Positions 1 to 7,440 of a stretch of DNA of 51,486 nt are shown here, one piece after another. The first letter of the stretch is position 1. The number at the start of each line of letters is the position of its first letter. The translations under genes were made by a program, and so were the position numbers. Source of the DNA: Gammaproteobacteria bacterium (lineage in GTDB: Bacteria; Pseudomonadota; Gammaproteobacteria; S012-40); the NCBI GenBank assembly GCA_029883265.1, contig JAOUJM010000007.1, forward strand, positions 1 through 51,486. Direction: 5' to 3'. The notes below the pieces were generated by a model. The model made no database searches, was not told the DNA's origin, and was given only the letters and a program-made list of their open reading frames with translations.

Positions 1-1
1 C

Positions 2-1393
2 GCCGGTCACCGTGATATGTATTTGGATAAAAAAGGTGATGTCGTGCCTGGCTTGTCCATGAATGGGGCTTTAGCGGCAGGTATTCCTGGCGTGCCAGCA
101 GCAATAGTGCATATGGCGAAAAAATACGGTCGTTTGCCATTGGCTAAGTCTTTGGCTCCAGCTATTGAATTGGCCAAAAGTGGCTTTGAAGTAGACGCGC
201 ATTATCAGCGTCTTGCCGGCTTTCGTAAGGATGTATTACAACAATGGAAACATAGTGCAGAGCTATTCTTGCAAGATGGAGAAGTACCAGCACTAGGCCA
301 TGTTATCAAGCAAAAGGACTTAGCCTATACATTGGAATTATTGGCTGAAAAAGGTCGTGCTGGTTTTTATCAAGGCGAGGTAGCGAAAAAACTCGTCAAT
401 ACAGTAAAAAAAGCCGGCGGTATCTGGTCATTAAAAGATCTAAAAAATTATCAGGTTAAAGAACGTAAGCCTGTAACAGGTGAATATCACGGCATTAAAA
501 TCACCACCGCGGCACCACCCTCATCTGGTGGTGTGGCTCTAATGACAATTTTGAACATTCTCGAAGCCTATGATTTAGAAAAGCTGGATGAAATTACACA
601 GCGGCATTTGATTGTCGAAGCCATGCGCCGTGCTTACCGTGATCGAGCTATTTATTTAGGTGATCCTGATTTTGTTAAAGTTCCTGTCAAATCATTAACC
701 AGCCCTTTATATGCTGCTGGTTTACGTGCAGGCATTCGTACAGATAAGGCCACGCCTAGTGCCATGTTACCTGGTGTGGAAAGTGCCAAAGAAAGTTATC
801 ATACCACCCATTTTTCTATATTGGATCAAGACGGAAATCGAGTTTCTGCAACCGTAACTATTAATTTTCCATTTGGCTCGGGATTTGTAGCTGACGGTAC
901 AGGGGTATTGTTGAACGATGAAATGGATGATTTCTCAGCTAAACCCGGGACACCGAATGCTTATGGTTTGGTCGGTGCAGAAGCTAATGCAATCGCCCCT
1001 GGAAAACGCCCCCTATCCAGCATGAGTCCAACCTTTTTATCGGGTCCTCAGGGTGTAGCTGTGCTGGGAACACCCGGAGGGAGTCGCATTATCACAATGG
1101 TGTTGTTGGGCATATTGGATTATGCACGCGGTAATTTACCCGAATCATGGGTAGCTTATGGACGTTTTCATCATCAATATTTGCCTGATGTAATTCAATA
1201 TGAAGAAAATGCTTTAACTTCTGCTGAACTTGACAAGTTAACAGCATTGGGGCATGAGACTAAAAAAGTTGGTTGGCGTTACGGTAATATGCAAGCCATT
1301 CTATGGCGTTCAAGCGATGCTAGCGTACATGCGGCATCAGATCCTCGCGGCGTTGGCTCAGCCAGTGTTTTTAAAATTACTGCTTCAGACTAA
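2..1393 (+). CDS. ggt: gamma-glutamyltransferase, 5'-truncated by the window
   Basis: C-terminal part (463 residues) of a periplasmic gamma-glutamyltranspeptidase, which cleaves the gamma-glutamyl bond of glutathione and transfers the glutamyl group to water or amino acids. The frame is open to the window edge and begins AGHRDMYLD, matching the interior of the family, so the first ATG at 17 is not the real start. The autoprocessing site is visible: the TTHFS motif, whose first Thr (codon 803-805) would be the nucleophile and the N-terminus of a small subunit of about 196 residues. The PGGSRII segment near 1075-1090 matches the conserved Gly-Ser loop near the active site. The family is certain; substrate preference is not visible. 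Confidence 0.93.
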   Translation, partial: AGHRDMYLDKKGDVVPGLSMNGALAAGIPGVPAAIVHMAKKYGRLPLAKSLAPAIELAKSGFEVDAHYQRLAGFRKDVLQQWKHSAELFLQDGEVPALGHVIKQKDLAYTLELLAEKGRAGFYQGEVAKKLVNTVKKAGGIWSLKDLKNYQVKERKPVTGEYHGIKITTAAPPSSGGVALMTILNILEAYDLEKLDEITQRHLIVEAMRRAYRDRAIYLGDPDFVKVPVKSLTSPLYAAGLRAGIRTDKATPSAMLPGVESAKESYHTTHFSILDQDGNRVSATVTINFPFGSGFVADGTGVLLNDEMDDFSAKPGTPNAYGLVGAEANAIAPGKRPLSSMSPTFLSGPQGVAVLGTPGGSRIITMVLLGILDYARGNLPESWVAYGRFHHQYLPDVIQYEENALTSAELDKLTALGHETKKVGWRYGNMQAILWRSSDASVHAASDPRGVGSASVFKITASD

Positions 1394-1777
1394 GGCTGTA
1401 GTTACTGCTCAATTAATACAGTTGTCAATTTTTTCACTAACTTGTCAACCAAACTAATCCCTAAGCGTTTTTCTAGTTATACGCCAATCCACGCATGTTG
1501 AATTGTGAGTGGATTGATTGGTGTTTTACTTATGTATCGGAAGAACAGATAAGCTAGGTGGACAACTTAGGAAATTCGAATTAAAAAAATTGGTTTTGCT
1601 AGTCGCAGTAGTTAACAAAATCATCACAAATTAATATAAATTTTAAAGCAAAAAAATAAATATTTTTTTGCGTTTTTTGCTGCATGAAATTCTTAATTTA
1701 TTGTTTTGTAATTGTAAATTAATCGTAAAATGTTTTTTATTTGCATAGTAAATTCATACATCAGGTTGTATTATTAA

Positions 1778-1850
1778 CTCAGCTACACCTAGTGCTGTAG
1801 TTTATTAAAACTCCTCTGCCCTGGCCGCACACGCCAGGGCTTTTTTTATT
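1778..1850 (+). ncRNA. candidate small RNA ending in an intrinsic terminator
   Basis: Two hairpins in tandem with no ORF: CTACA at about 1783 pairing with TGTAG at about 1796, then the terminator stem at 1818-1840. A possible -10 (TATTAT, 1769-1774) lies just upstream, but no well-spaced -35 was found. Could equally be the end of a long ggt transcript; inference only. Confidence 0.25.
1818..1847 (+). terminator. rho-independent terminator
   Basis: Perfect 8-bp GC-rich stem, GCCCTGGC (1818-1825) with GCCAGGGC (1833-1840), 7-base loop, followed by seven T residues. Confidence 0.85.
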
Positions 1851-1953
1851 TTTGAAAATTCAATTAAGTGATTTTGTTTGCAACTCAGTCCTTTGCTATT
1901 AGTAATTTCACATTCATTTCTATAGACTAAGCTTTATCGATTGAAACAGGTCA

Positions 1954-2652
1954 ATGTGTGTGACAGGCATTTTTATTACAGGAACGGATACTGACGCAGG
2001 CAAAACAGTTATTGCGGCAGCTCTCATTCATTGTATGGCACAAACAGGAAAACGAGTTGTTGGGATGAAGCCTGTGGCATCGGGTGCTGTTCAAACGAAT
2101 AATGGTTTAAATTCCACTGACCTTGAATTATTGCAATCCCAAAGTAATGTGAATTTTCCGTTAGCATTGATTTGTCCCTATATGTTTCAAGCGCCAGTGT
2201 CACCAAATATTGCGGCGGCACAAACTGGTGTAACAATTTCTCTAAACAAAATTAGCGAATGTTATCAGCAAGTGGCATCGTCATGCGATTATGTAGTGGT
2301 AGAAGGCGTCGGTGGCTGGAAGGCGCCATTGAACCATGAGCAGGATGTTTCTGATTTGGTAAGACATTTGAATTTGCCTGTCATATTGGTTGTTGGACTT
2401 CGTTTGGGATGTATAAATCATGCTTTACTAAGTTTGCAATCGATTCGTGCCAGCCAAGTTCCCATTATTGGATGGGTGGCGAATGTGCTTGAACCAGACA
2501 TGCATTCCGCTAATGAAGTTATGACGACCTTGTGCGATCGCTTGTCATTGCCGTTGATTGGGCATATACCCTATTTTTCTCAACTATCCATTGAAAAAAT
2601 TGCTGCACTTTTAAATCTAGATCCAATATTAAATCCAGCCCCATCAAAATAA
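1954..2652 (+). CDS. bioD: dethiobiotin synthase
   Basis: ATP-dependent dethiobiotin synthetase (232 aa, normal size), the penultimate biotin step: it carboxylates 7,8-diaminopelargonic acid and closes the ureido ring. The N-terminal P-loop GTDTDAGKT (Lys17) is the BioD form of Walker A. MKPVASG (substrate Lys region), the NSTDLELL segment and VVEGVGGWKAPL also match the family. The gene stands alone; no bioA, bioF, bioC or bioB is visible, whereas bioD often follows bioC. ATG start with a weak upstream AGGT. No BirA site was recognised. Cytosolic. Confidence 0.92.
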   Translation: MCVTGIFITGTDTDAGKTVIAAALIHCMAQTGKRVVGMKPVASGAVQTNNGLNSTDLELLQSQSNVNFPLALICPYMFQAPVSPNIAAAQTGVTISLNKISECYQQVASSCDYVVVEGVGGWKAPLNHEQDVSDLVRHLNLPVILVVGLRLGCINHALLSLQSIRASQVPIIGWVANVLEPDMHSANEVMTTLCDRLSLPLIGHIPYFSQLSIEKIAALLNLDPILNPAPSK

Positions 2653-2840
2653 GCTTTTTATGTGCTTGATATAAACCAAGTTGTGTCGTCCTCAACAGTT
2701 TTATACTTAAAGTAAAAAGCTAATTTTTCGATATAGTTAATTAACACAGGTGAATAATAAGCACTTTTTTTGAGATGGGATGCTCATTGGAATGACTTAA
2801 ATCACGCCGCTAAGCGGATGATTGTAGTAGAGGTAATCCG

Positions 2841-3221
2841 ATGAATAAGTTTTATGGTATGTCGTGGGTTGAAGCGTTTATGGTATTAGCAGTCCTAGGG
2901 CTGATTTCAATGTTCGCGATTCCCAAGCTCATTGGATTAAATAATGAAGTGCAAATGCGCGCGATGGTACAGGCGCACGAAGCAGTCAAAACCGGTTTTG
3001 CATATGCAATTGCTGATCAACAACGTTTTCCGGAAATACAAGAGCTGGCTAATTACGTCGATGCTGATGAAGTGCATGCGGCGGATGAGGGAGTTAACCT
3101 AACAGTCGATGGTTACCAATTCGTTGTGCGTACCTATATTGGTGAAACCTGTTTGGTTGATGAGTTAACGGCTTCTGAGAGTGACGTCGTTCGTTGTATT
3201 GGTGCAATTTATAACCAATAA
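2841..3221 (+). CDS. type IV pilin-like (pseudopilin) protein
   Basis: 126-residue protein with a class III prepilin signal: a short leader ending in Gly6, then MSWVEAF followed by about 18 hydrophobic residues (to about residue 28). Glu is at mature +5, as in pilins. The +1 residue would be Met instead of Phe, and Trp at +3 is unusual. Two Cys near the C-terminus (in ETCLVD and VRCIGA) could form the D-loop disulfide. SD GAGG lies 7 bases before ATG. No pilus assembly genes are adjacent, so it may be a minor pilin of a remote system. Exact role unknown. Confidence 0.7.
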   Translation: MNKFYGMSWVEAFMVLAVLGLISMFAIPKLIGLNNEVQMRAMVQAHEAVKTGFAYAIADQQRFPEIQELANYVDADEVHAADEGVNLTVDGYQFVVRTYIGETCLVDELTASESDVVRCIGAIYNQ

Positions 3222-3222
3222 A

Positions 3223-3693
3223 TTATTTACTATCTTTACCTTCCTGCTCGTGTGCTTTGCGCGCTCTTTCCTGCAATAAACGCTTTCTAAATAGTACTTC
3301 TTTATAAGGAAAGCGCACGTGTCCAAATCGAATCACTAAGACTGAAAATGCGATAAACAAAATTGCACCCGATACAGCAAGAATGCGCCATTCATCCATG
3401 GCTTTTATGTCGAGAATCAAGTAGCGCGCAAGAGCGACAATTGCAATATATAAGGGAAAGCGCACCGGTAATTGGCCGGATTCAAAGTAATGGCCAACCA
3501 TGGCCAGTACTTCCAAGTAAATAAACATCAATAATAAATCAGCTAAGGTGACTCGCCCTTTTTCGACCATAATTGCCACATCGCTAGAAGCGGCGAGCAC
3601 CGTAGCAAATGCAATGGCGAAGAGACCAAAAGTTTCCAGAGAATTTAGAATGATTTTATGATATTCGGGACTTGGTGTATTTTGATTTGACAT
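3223..3693 (-). CDS. psiE: PsiE family membrane protein (phosphate-starvation-inducible)
   Basis: 156-residue inner-membrane protein of the PsiE family, with about four membrane segments (roughly residues 18-38, 48-70, 80-98, 105-122). Family-like stretches include LADLLLMFIYLEVLAMVGHY and VRFPLYIAIVALARYLILD. The C-terminal tail is basic. Biochemical function is unknown; in E. coli psiE is induced on phosphate starvation. Its stop lies one base from the stop of the convergent pseudopilin gene. A candidate promoter with an overlapping dyad lies at 3729-3769. I see no clear Pho box. Confidence 0.8.
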   Translation of the reverse strand: MSNQNTPSPEYHKIILNSLETFGLFAIAFATVLAASSDVAIMVEKGRVTLADLLLMFIYLEVLAMVGHYFESGQLPVRFPLYIAIVALARYLILDIKAMDEWRILAVSGAILFIAFSVLVIRFGHVRFPYKEVLFRKRLLQERARKAHEQEGKDSK

Positions 3694-3728
3694 GGTGCTT
3701 CACAATTCCAATCATAGATTAAACTTCG

Positions 3729-3757
3729 GTTATGAGATTGAGTATAAGTCTCATAAC
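3729..3757. promoter_or_regulatory. 9-bp inverted repeat, candidate operator of psiE
   Basis: GTTATGAGA (3729-3737) and TCTCATAAC (3749-3757) are perfect inverted copies with an 11-base spacer, about 20 bases centre to centre. The spacer holds the predicted psiE -10, so a bound dimer would block that promoter. The regulator is unknown. Confidence 0.45.
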
Positions 3758-3769
3758 TTGATCAATCAA
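3741..3769 (-). promoter_or_regulatory. candidate sigma-70 promoter of psiE
   Basis: On the minus strand, TTGATT (3769-3764), 17-base spacer, TATACT (3746-3741). Predicted start near 3734, about 40 bases before the psiE ATG. Confidence 0.45.
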
Positions 3770-3914
3770 TCACTTAGATGTAATAAACCAGAAACCATTA
3801 ACGTTTTTATTGAAAAGTTAGGCCGCTAAGACGTCGATACAGGCTTGAGTAAATATTTGATGACCTGGGCTAACGTAATCCGTTTTAGGACTAACTGATA
3901 TGGAGCATGCATAA

Positions 3915-5141
3915 ATGAGTGATAGCAGCCGTGAAATTCACAGTTTGCGCCTTGTTCGTGTGCCTATTTTTTCAAATAAAAATACGGTTAGTGCCTATGC
4001 TTTAAAATTTATTAAAGGACACTATTCAGAACAAAATGGCTTGGATGAAAAAACGGATCTCACGCCATCAGTATTTAAAAAAATTAATGAACAAACCTAT
4101 CCTAAACTTTTTGCCGATACCAAACTTTGGATGCCATTCAGTCGTTATCTGGGCAAAAATGCTCGCTCCTTGCCACTCAATGGCCGTCAACTAATTATCG
4201 AGCTATTACCCGACACACCAAGTGACCGGGAGACTGTTGATCAGGTTACCGAGTTGTCGCGTCTTGGATATCAAATCGCAGCGCCAGGGAAATGGTTTAT
4301 TGATAACTCTAACTCAATTGCCGTATTGGCAAAAATAGCGGTGCTAAATTATGAAGAGATAGTCGAAGATAATATGCTTGCTGCGAGAATTGCAGTGGTT
4401 TCAAGTAAACAGCTGTTGCGTCATGTCAACGATGAAGCAGCGTTTCAATTATTTCAATCTAGTCAATTAACATCGTATACGGGAAGTTTCTATTTGCATC
4501 CGCCGCTACAAGATGCGGAAAGTTTGCCAAAAGAAAAATTACATCGGGTTCAATTATTGGCAAAAATACAAAACCCAAGCGTTGACTTTATTGAAGTGCG
4601 CCAAGCACTCAGTCAGGACCAATCCATTACTAACAGTTTGCTCGAATACATAAACTCTCCTGTGTTCAAGTTGGAGTCGCAGGTTTCGTCTACTCAGCAG
4701 GCGTTAGGATTGTTGGGTTTGAATGTACTGAAACAATGGCTAATGGTTGCTATTGTGGGGGAAATGGTTACCGGAAACCAATATGAACCTTTACGTGTTG
4801 CTTTTATTCGAGCGCGTATGTGTGAATTAATTGCACGTAAGATGGGTTCGAAAAAATCCGGTCGTTATTTTTTAGTGGGGCTACTCTCGGGTTTAGAAAT
4901 GCTATTGGCAGTGCCGACGGAAAAAGCGATTGAATTAATGGGGCTCTCCGACAAAATGAAAGGTTTTCTATTGGATTATGAAGGGGTCATTGGTTCAACC
5001 TTAGGCAGTGTGATTGCATTCGAACAAGGCGACTGGGAGAACGCCAAACATCAAAAAGTAAGCGATGCTACCATGCAAAAGGCTTATCTCAATGCGATCG
5101 TATGGTCGAAAGCAGTTATTGAGCAAATAGAGAAGTCGTGA
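3915..5141 (+). CDS. HDOD protein with degenerate EAL-like N-terminal half
   Basis: 408 residues with the same architecture as the next gene: an EAL-sized N-terminal region (about 1-200) and a C-terminal HDOD domain (about 210-400; from KLHRVQLLAKIQNPSVDFIEV through STQQALGLLGLNVLKQW). The N-terminal half aligns by eye with the neighbour but has lost EAL residues: YALKF replaces YELLYR, IELLPD replaces LEILED, and SFYLHPP replaces GYFLAKP. It probably neither hydrolyses nor binds c-di-GMP in the usual way. Its TGA overlaps the ATG of the next gene, so the two are cotranscribed and may interact. Domain calls are by motif; the signal sensed is unknown. Confidence 0.8.
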   Translation: MSDSSREIHSLRLVRVPIFSNKNTVSAYALKFIKGHYSEQNGLDEKTDLTPSVFKKINEQTYPKLFADTKLWMPFSRYLGKNARSLPLNGRQLIIELLPDTPSDRETVDQVTELSRLGYQIAAPGKWFIDNSNSIAVLAKIAVLNYEEIVEDNMLAARIAVVSSKQLLRHVNDEAAFQLFQSSQLTSYTGSFYLHPPLQDAESLPKEKLHRVQLLAKIQNPSVDFIEVRQALSQDQSITNSLLEYINSPVFKLESQVSSTQQALGLLGLNVLKQWLMVAIVGEMVTGNQYEPLRVAFIRARMCELIARKMGSKKSGRYFLVGLLSGLEMLLAVPTEKAIELMGLSDKMKGFLLDYEGVIGSTLGSVIAFEQGDWENAKHQKVSDATMQKAYLNAIVWSKAVIEQIEKS

Positions 5142-6391
5142 TGTCAAGTCGAAAGAAGAAGTCTGCCTCATCCGACAAAGAAAAATATAATAGCTATGTT
5201 GCTCGTCAGCCGATTTTTGATAGAGAGCTAAAAGTCACTGGCTACGAATTGTTATATCGCACAGGAGATAATAGCAACACCGCTGGTGTTGTCGATGGTG
5301 ATTATGCAACCAGCCAAGTGATGTTGAACTCGTTCATGGAGTTGGATATGACCAAGTACCTGGCTGATACCAAAGGTTTCGTTAATATTACACAATCTTT
5401 TTTGGATGGACAGTTTCCCATTCCATTGCCGAAATCAAAAGTTGTGCTCGAAATATTGGAAGATGTTGAGCCAACGTTAAAAGTAATTCACGCCGTCGAA
5501 GATTATGTTAATCAAGGTTTTGAATTCGCATTAGACGATTTTGTTTTTAATGAAAAATACCACTCACTCTTACGACTTGTGAAGTATGTCAAACTCGATG
5601 TGCAGGCATTGGGTGAACAAGGTTTGCGTCACCAGTTGGCGAAACTGGAACTTTATAATGTAAAACTGATTGCTGAAAAAGTTGAAACCCAGGGTGAACT
5701 TGATATGTGTATGGCCTTGGGTTTTGAATATTTCCAAGGATATTTTCTGGCTAAACCTAACTTGGTGAAAGGGCGAAAACTACCACCCAACAAGGTTCCC
5801 GTTTTACGCTTATTGTCGCGTCTGCAAGACCCTGAAGTTGAATTTGAGGAACTGGACGATTTAGTGCGTCAGGATGCGGCGCTAAGCTATAAATTATTGC
5901 GTTATGCAAACTCTGCTGGTAGTGGCGCGCAAGAAGAAGTCGAATCGGTGCAACATGCCTTAATGATGTTAGGTTTGCAAACCTTGCGTCGTTGGGTGTT
6001 GCTAATTGTGTTGGCGGGGCTCAATGAGAAATCAGATGAATTACTACGAACCGCGTTGTTTCGCGCAAAAATGTGTGAATATTTAGCTAAGTTAAAAAAT
6101 ATCGAACATGAAGATGAATTTTTTACGGTCGGTTTGTTTTCGACACTCGACGCAATGATGGATTTATCAATGAAAGAAATTCTGGAAGCATTACCTCTAG
6201 CCAAAACGGCTAAAAAAGCCTTATTAAAATACGAAGGTGAATTGGGTGAAGTCCTAAGTTGTGTGATTGCCTATGAACACGGTCAATGGGACAAAGTGAG
6301 TTTTAAAAATTTGAAAGTGCGACATATTACCCGCGCATACCTCAAAGCCAGTGCTTGGGCCGATAAATCCTTAGGCTCTATCTCAAGCTAG
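5141..6391 (+). CDS. EAL-HDOD signalling protein (YuxH/CdgJ type)
   Basis: 416 residues: EAL domain (about 15-205) then HDOD domain (about 210-400). Unlike its upstream partner it keeps most EAL catalytic positions: YELLYR (E of the ExLxR motif), NIT (Asn), LEILED (Glu), ALDDF (Asp pair), VKLD (Lys), AEKVET (Glu) and FQGYFLAKP (Gln). c-di-GMP phosphodiesterase activity is therefore possible, though not certain, since some members of this architecture only bind. HDOD domains are scaffold-like relatives of HD domains. A GTG at 5138 also lies in frame, but the ATG at 5141 is preferred. Convergent with the cytochrome gene at 6401. Confidence 0.87.
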   Translation: MSSRKKKSASSDKEKYNSYVARQPIFDRELKVTGYELLYRTGDNSNTAGVVDGDYATSQVMLNSFMELDMTKYLADTKGFVNITQSFLDGQFPIPLPKSKVVLEILEDVEPTLKVIHAVEDYVNQGFEFALDDFVFNEKYHSLLRLVKYVKLDVQALGEQGLRHQLAKLELYNVKLIAEKVETQGELDMCMALGFEYFQGYFLAKPNLVKGRKLPPNKVPVLRLLSRLQDPEVEFEELDDLVRQDAALSYKLLRYANSAGSGAQEEVESVQHALMMLGLQTLRRWVLLIVLAGLNEKSDELLRTALFRAKMCEYLAKLKNIEHEDEFFTVGLFSTLDAMMDLSMKEILEALPLAKTAKKALLKYEGELGEVLSCVIAYEHGQWDKVSFKNLKVRHITRAYLKASAWADKSLGSISS

Positions 6392-6400
6392 ACAAAACAT

Positions 6401-6748
6401 CTATCGCTGTTTGGCGTGATCCTGTAAAAATAAAACAATCCCTTTTAATGTGTTGTCGCTGGGTATGGCGCCACCGATGTTTAGACTGTGCTGACGCATT
6501 CGACTCACCACCGCAGGCCAAGATCGGGCGGTGTGGCCTTCAGGGTTGGGTAAATCATGACATTGAGTGCAATATGAAATAAAGGCCTTGCCATTAACCG
6601 TATCTCGGTCTTTTAGCATGGAAGGCAAAATAGCAATTCGACTGTCAAATTCAGTTGCAGTGGGGTTTTCATCATAGTTCTGTTTATTTGGTGCGGCTGA
6701 TATCGCACTGCTGACGAGTAAGGTCAACAAAATTAGGCGTTGCAGCAT
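6401..6748 (-). CDS. small exported monoheme cytochrome c-like protein
   Basis: 115 residues from the preferred ATG at 6748: hydrophobic signal peptide (about 1-19, ending ISAA), then a single CTQCH heme site at residues 60-64. Downstream Met (in VVSRMRQHS) is a possible sixth ligand. SD AGGGA lies 8 bases upstream of this ATG; in-frame starts at 6757 and 6799 exist, but their leaders are less signal-like. Likely a periplasmic electron carrier or an orphan subunit. No oxidase or reductase gene is adjacent, so its partner is unknown. Confidence 0.75.
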   Translation of the reverse strand: MLQRLILLTLLVSSAISAAPNKQNYDENPTATEFDSRIAILPSMLKDRDTVNGKAFISYCTQCHDLPNPEGHTARSWPAVVSRMRQHSLNIGGAIPSDNTLKGIVLFLQDHAKQR

Positions 6749-6869
6749 AGTTCTCATCCCTGGGTTATTTAAATGTGATTTAAATCTATATGGATTCAAT
6801 ATGACAAATACTGCGCGGCAAGTAAAACACTAAGATTGTTTGCTTGCCTCTCATTCGAAAGGTGGTTTG

Positions 6870-6899
6870 CAAGCAGAAGGCCGGATAGCCTCCTGCTTG
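6870..6899. terminator. hairpin downstream of the RRM gene
   Basis: CAAGCAG (6870-6876) pairs with CTGCTTG (6893-6899), with an inner AGGC/GCCT stem and a 6-base loop. No T run on either side, so terminator function is only suggested by position. Confidence 0.3.
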
Positions 6900-6910
6900 G
6901 CAGGAATTTG

Positions 6911-7180
6911 CTAGCGCGAAGGGCGATTAGGGCGCTCAGTTCGTGGTTTAGCTTCGTTGACTTTAAGGTTGCGACCACCGACATCCTGGCCATCCAGCGA
7001 TTTGATTGCTTGATTTGCTTCATCGCTATTAGGCATGTCGACAAAGCCAAAGCCTTTGGAACGACCAGAAAACTTGTCCATAACAATCTTCACATTCGCC
7101 ACTTCACCAAATTCTGCAAACGCATTGCGAAGTTCGTCTTCTGTTAGACTATAGGCTAGATTGCCAACGTAAATATCCAT
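6911..7180 (-). CDS. RRM-type RNA-binding protein
   Basis: 89-residue single RNA-recognition-motif protein with RNP2 IYVGNL (residues 3-8) and RNP1 KGFGFVDM (about 43-50), both matching consensus, and a short basic tail (PRTERPNRPSR). Such stand-alone RRM proteins are common in gammaproteobacteria and cyanobacteria and are often cold-induced; they bind RNA in the cytosol. SD AGAGAG upstream of ATG. The 5' region contains an 8-bp inverted repeat (7221-7228 with 7252-7259) that could fold in the mRNA leader. Targets unknown. Confidence 0.9.
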   Translation of the reverse strand: MDIYVGNLAYSLTEDELRNAFAEFGEVANVKIVMDKFSGRSKGFGFVDMPNSDEANQAIKSLDGQDVGGRNLKVNEAKPRTERPNRPSR

Positions 7181-7347
7181 AATGTGCTCTCTATTGTTAA
7201 ATGTGTGTTGTCGTCTCTGACACTATTGATCAACCCAACGCACAAATTAAGCAATAGTGAATACCTTCGCATGGTATTGGTTTTGTTATAGCACTTTCAT
7301 GTTTTAATGGAAAGTATCACATTAATTCTGGGGGAAATTATTGTTTC

Positions 7348-7366
7348 AACAAACCAAGGGTTTGTT
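7348..7366. promoter_or_regulatory. inverted repeat between divergent RRM and LysR genes
   Basis: AACAAACC (7348-7355), AAG, GGTTTGTT (7359-7366): perfect 8-bp arms about 75 bases before the LysR start. It may be an autoregulatory site or a hairpin; it does not fit the classic T-N11-A spacing neatly. Confidence 0.35.
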
Positions 7367-7440
7367 CTAAGAAGATTCTTGTATAAATAAATTAAAATGA
7401 CTAATATAGAAATCATATTAATTAACTTATAGTTTTTATT

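Larger units (their letters stand above)
1394..1953. other. AT-rich intergenic region of 560 bases
   Basis: No convincing ORF on either strand. It contains an 8-bp inverted repeat (CAATCCAC at 1485-1492 and GTGGATTG at 1509-1516), a very AT-rich stretch at about 1570-1775, and a strong intrinsic terminator at 1818-1847 preceded by a second small hairpin. The terminator lies more than 400 bases after the ggt stop and more than 100 before bioD. It therefore ends either a long ggt 3' region or an independent short transcript. Confidence 0.6.

Noticed and set aside
1254-1457. 67-residue ORF at the end of ggt
   Set aside because: Lies mostly inside ggt in another frame and has no SD.
1485-1516. 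8-bp inverted repeat downstream of ggt
   Set aside because: 16-base loop, no T run and no nearby promoter; likely chance in AT-rich DNA, so not listed as a site.
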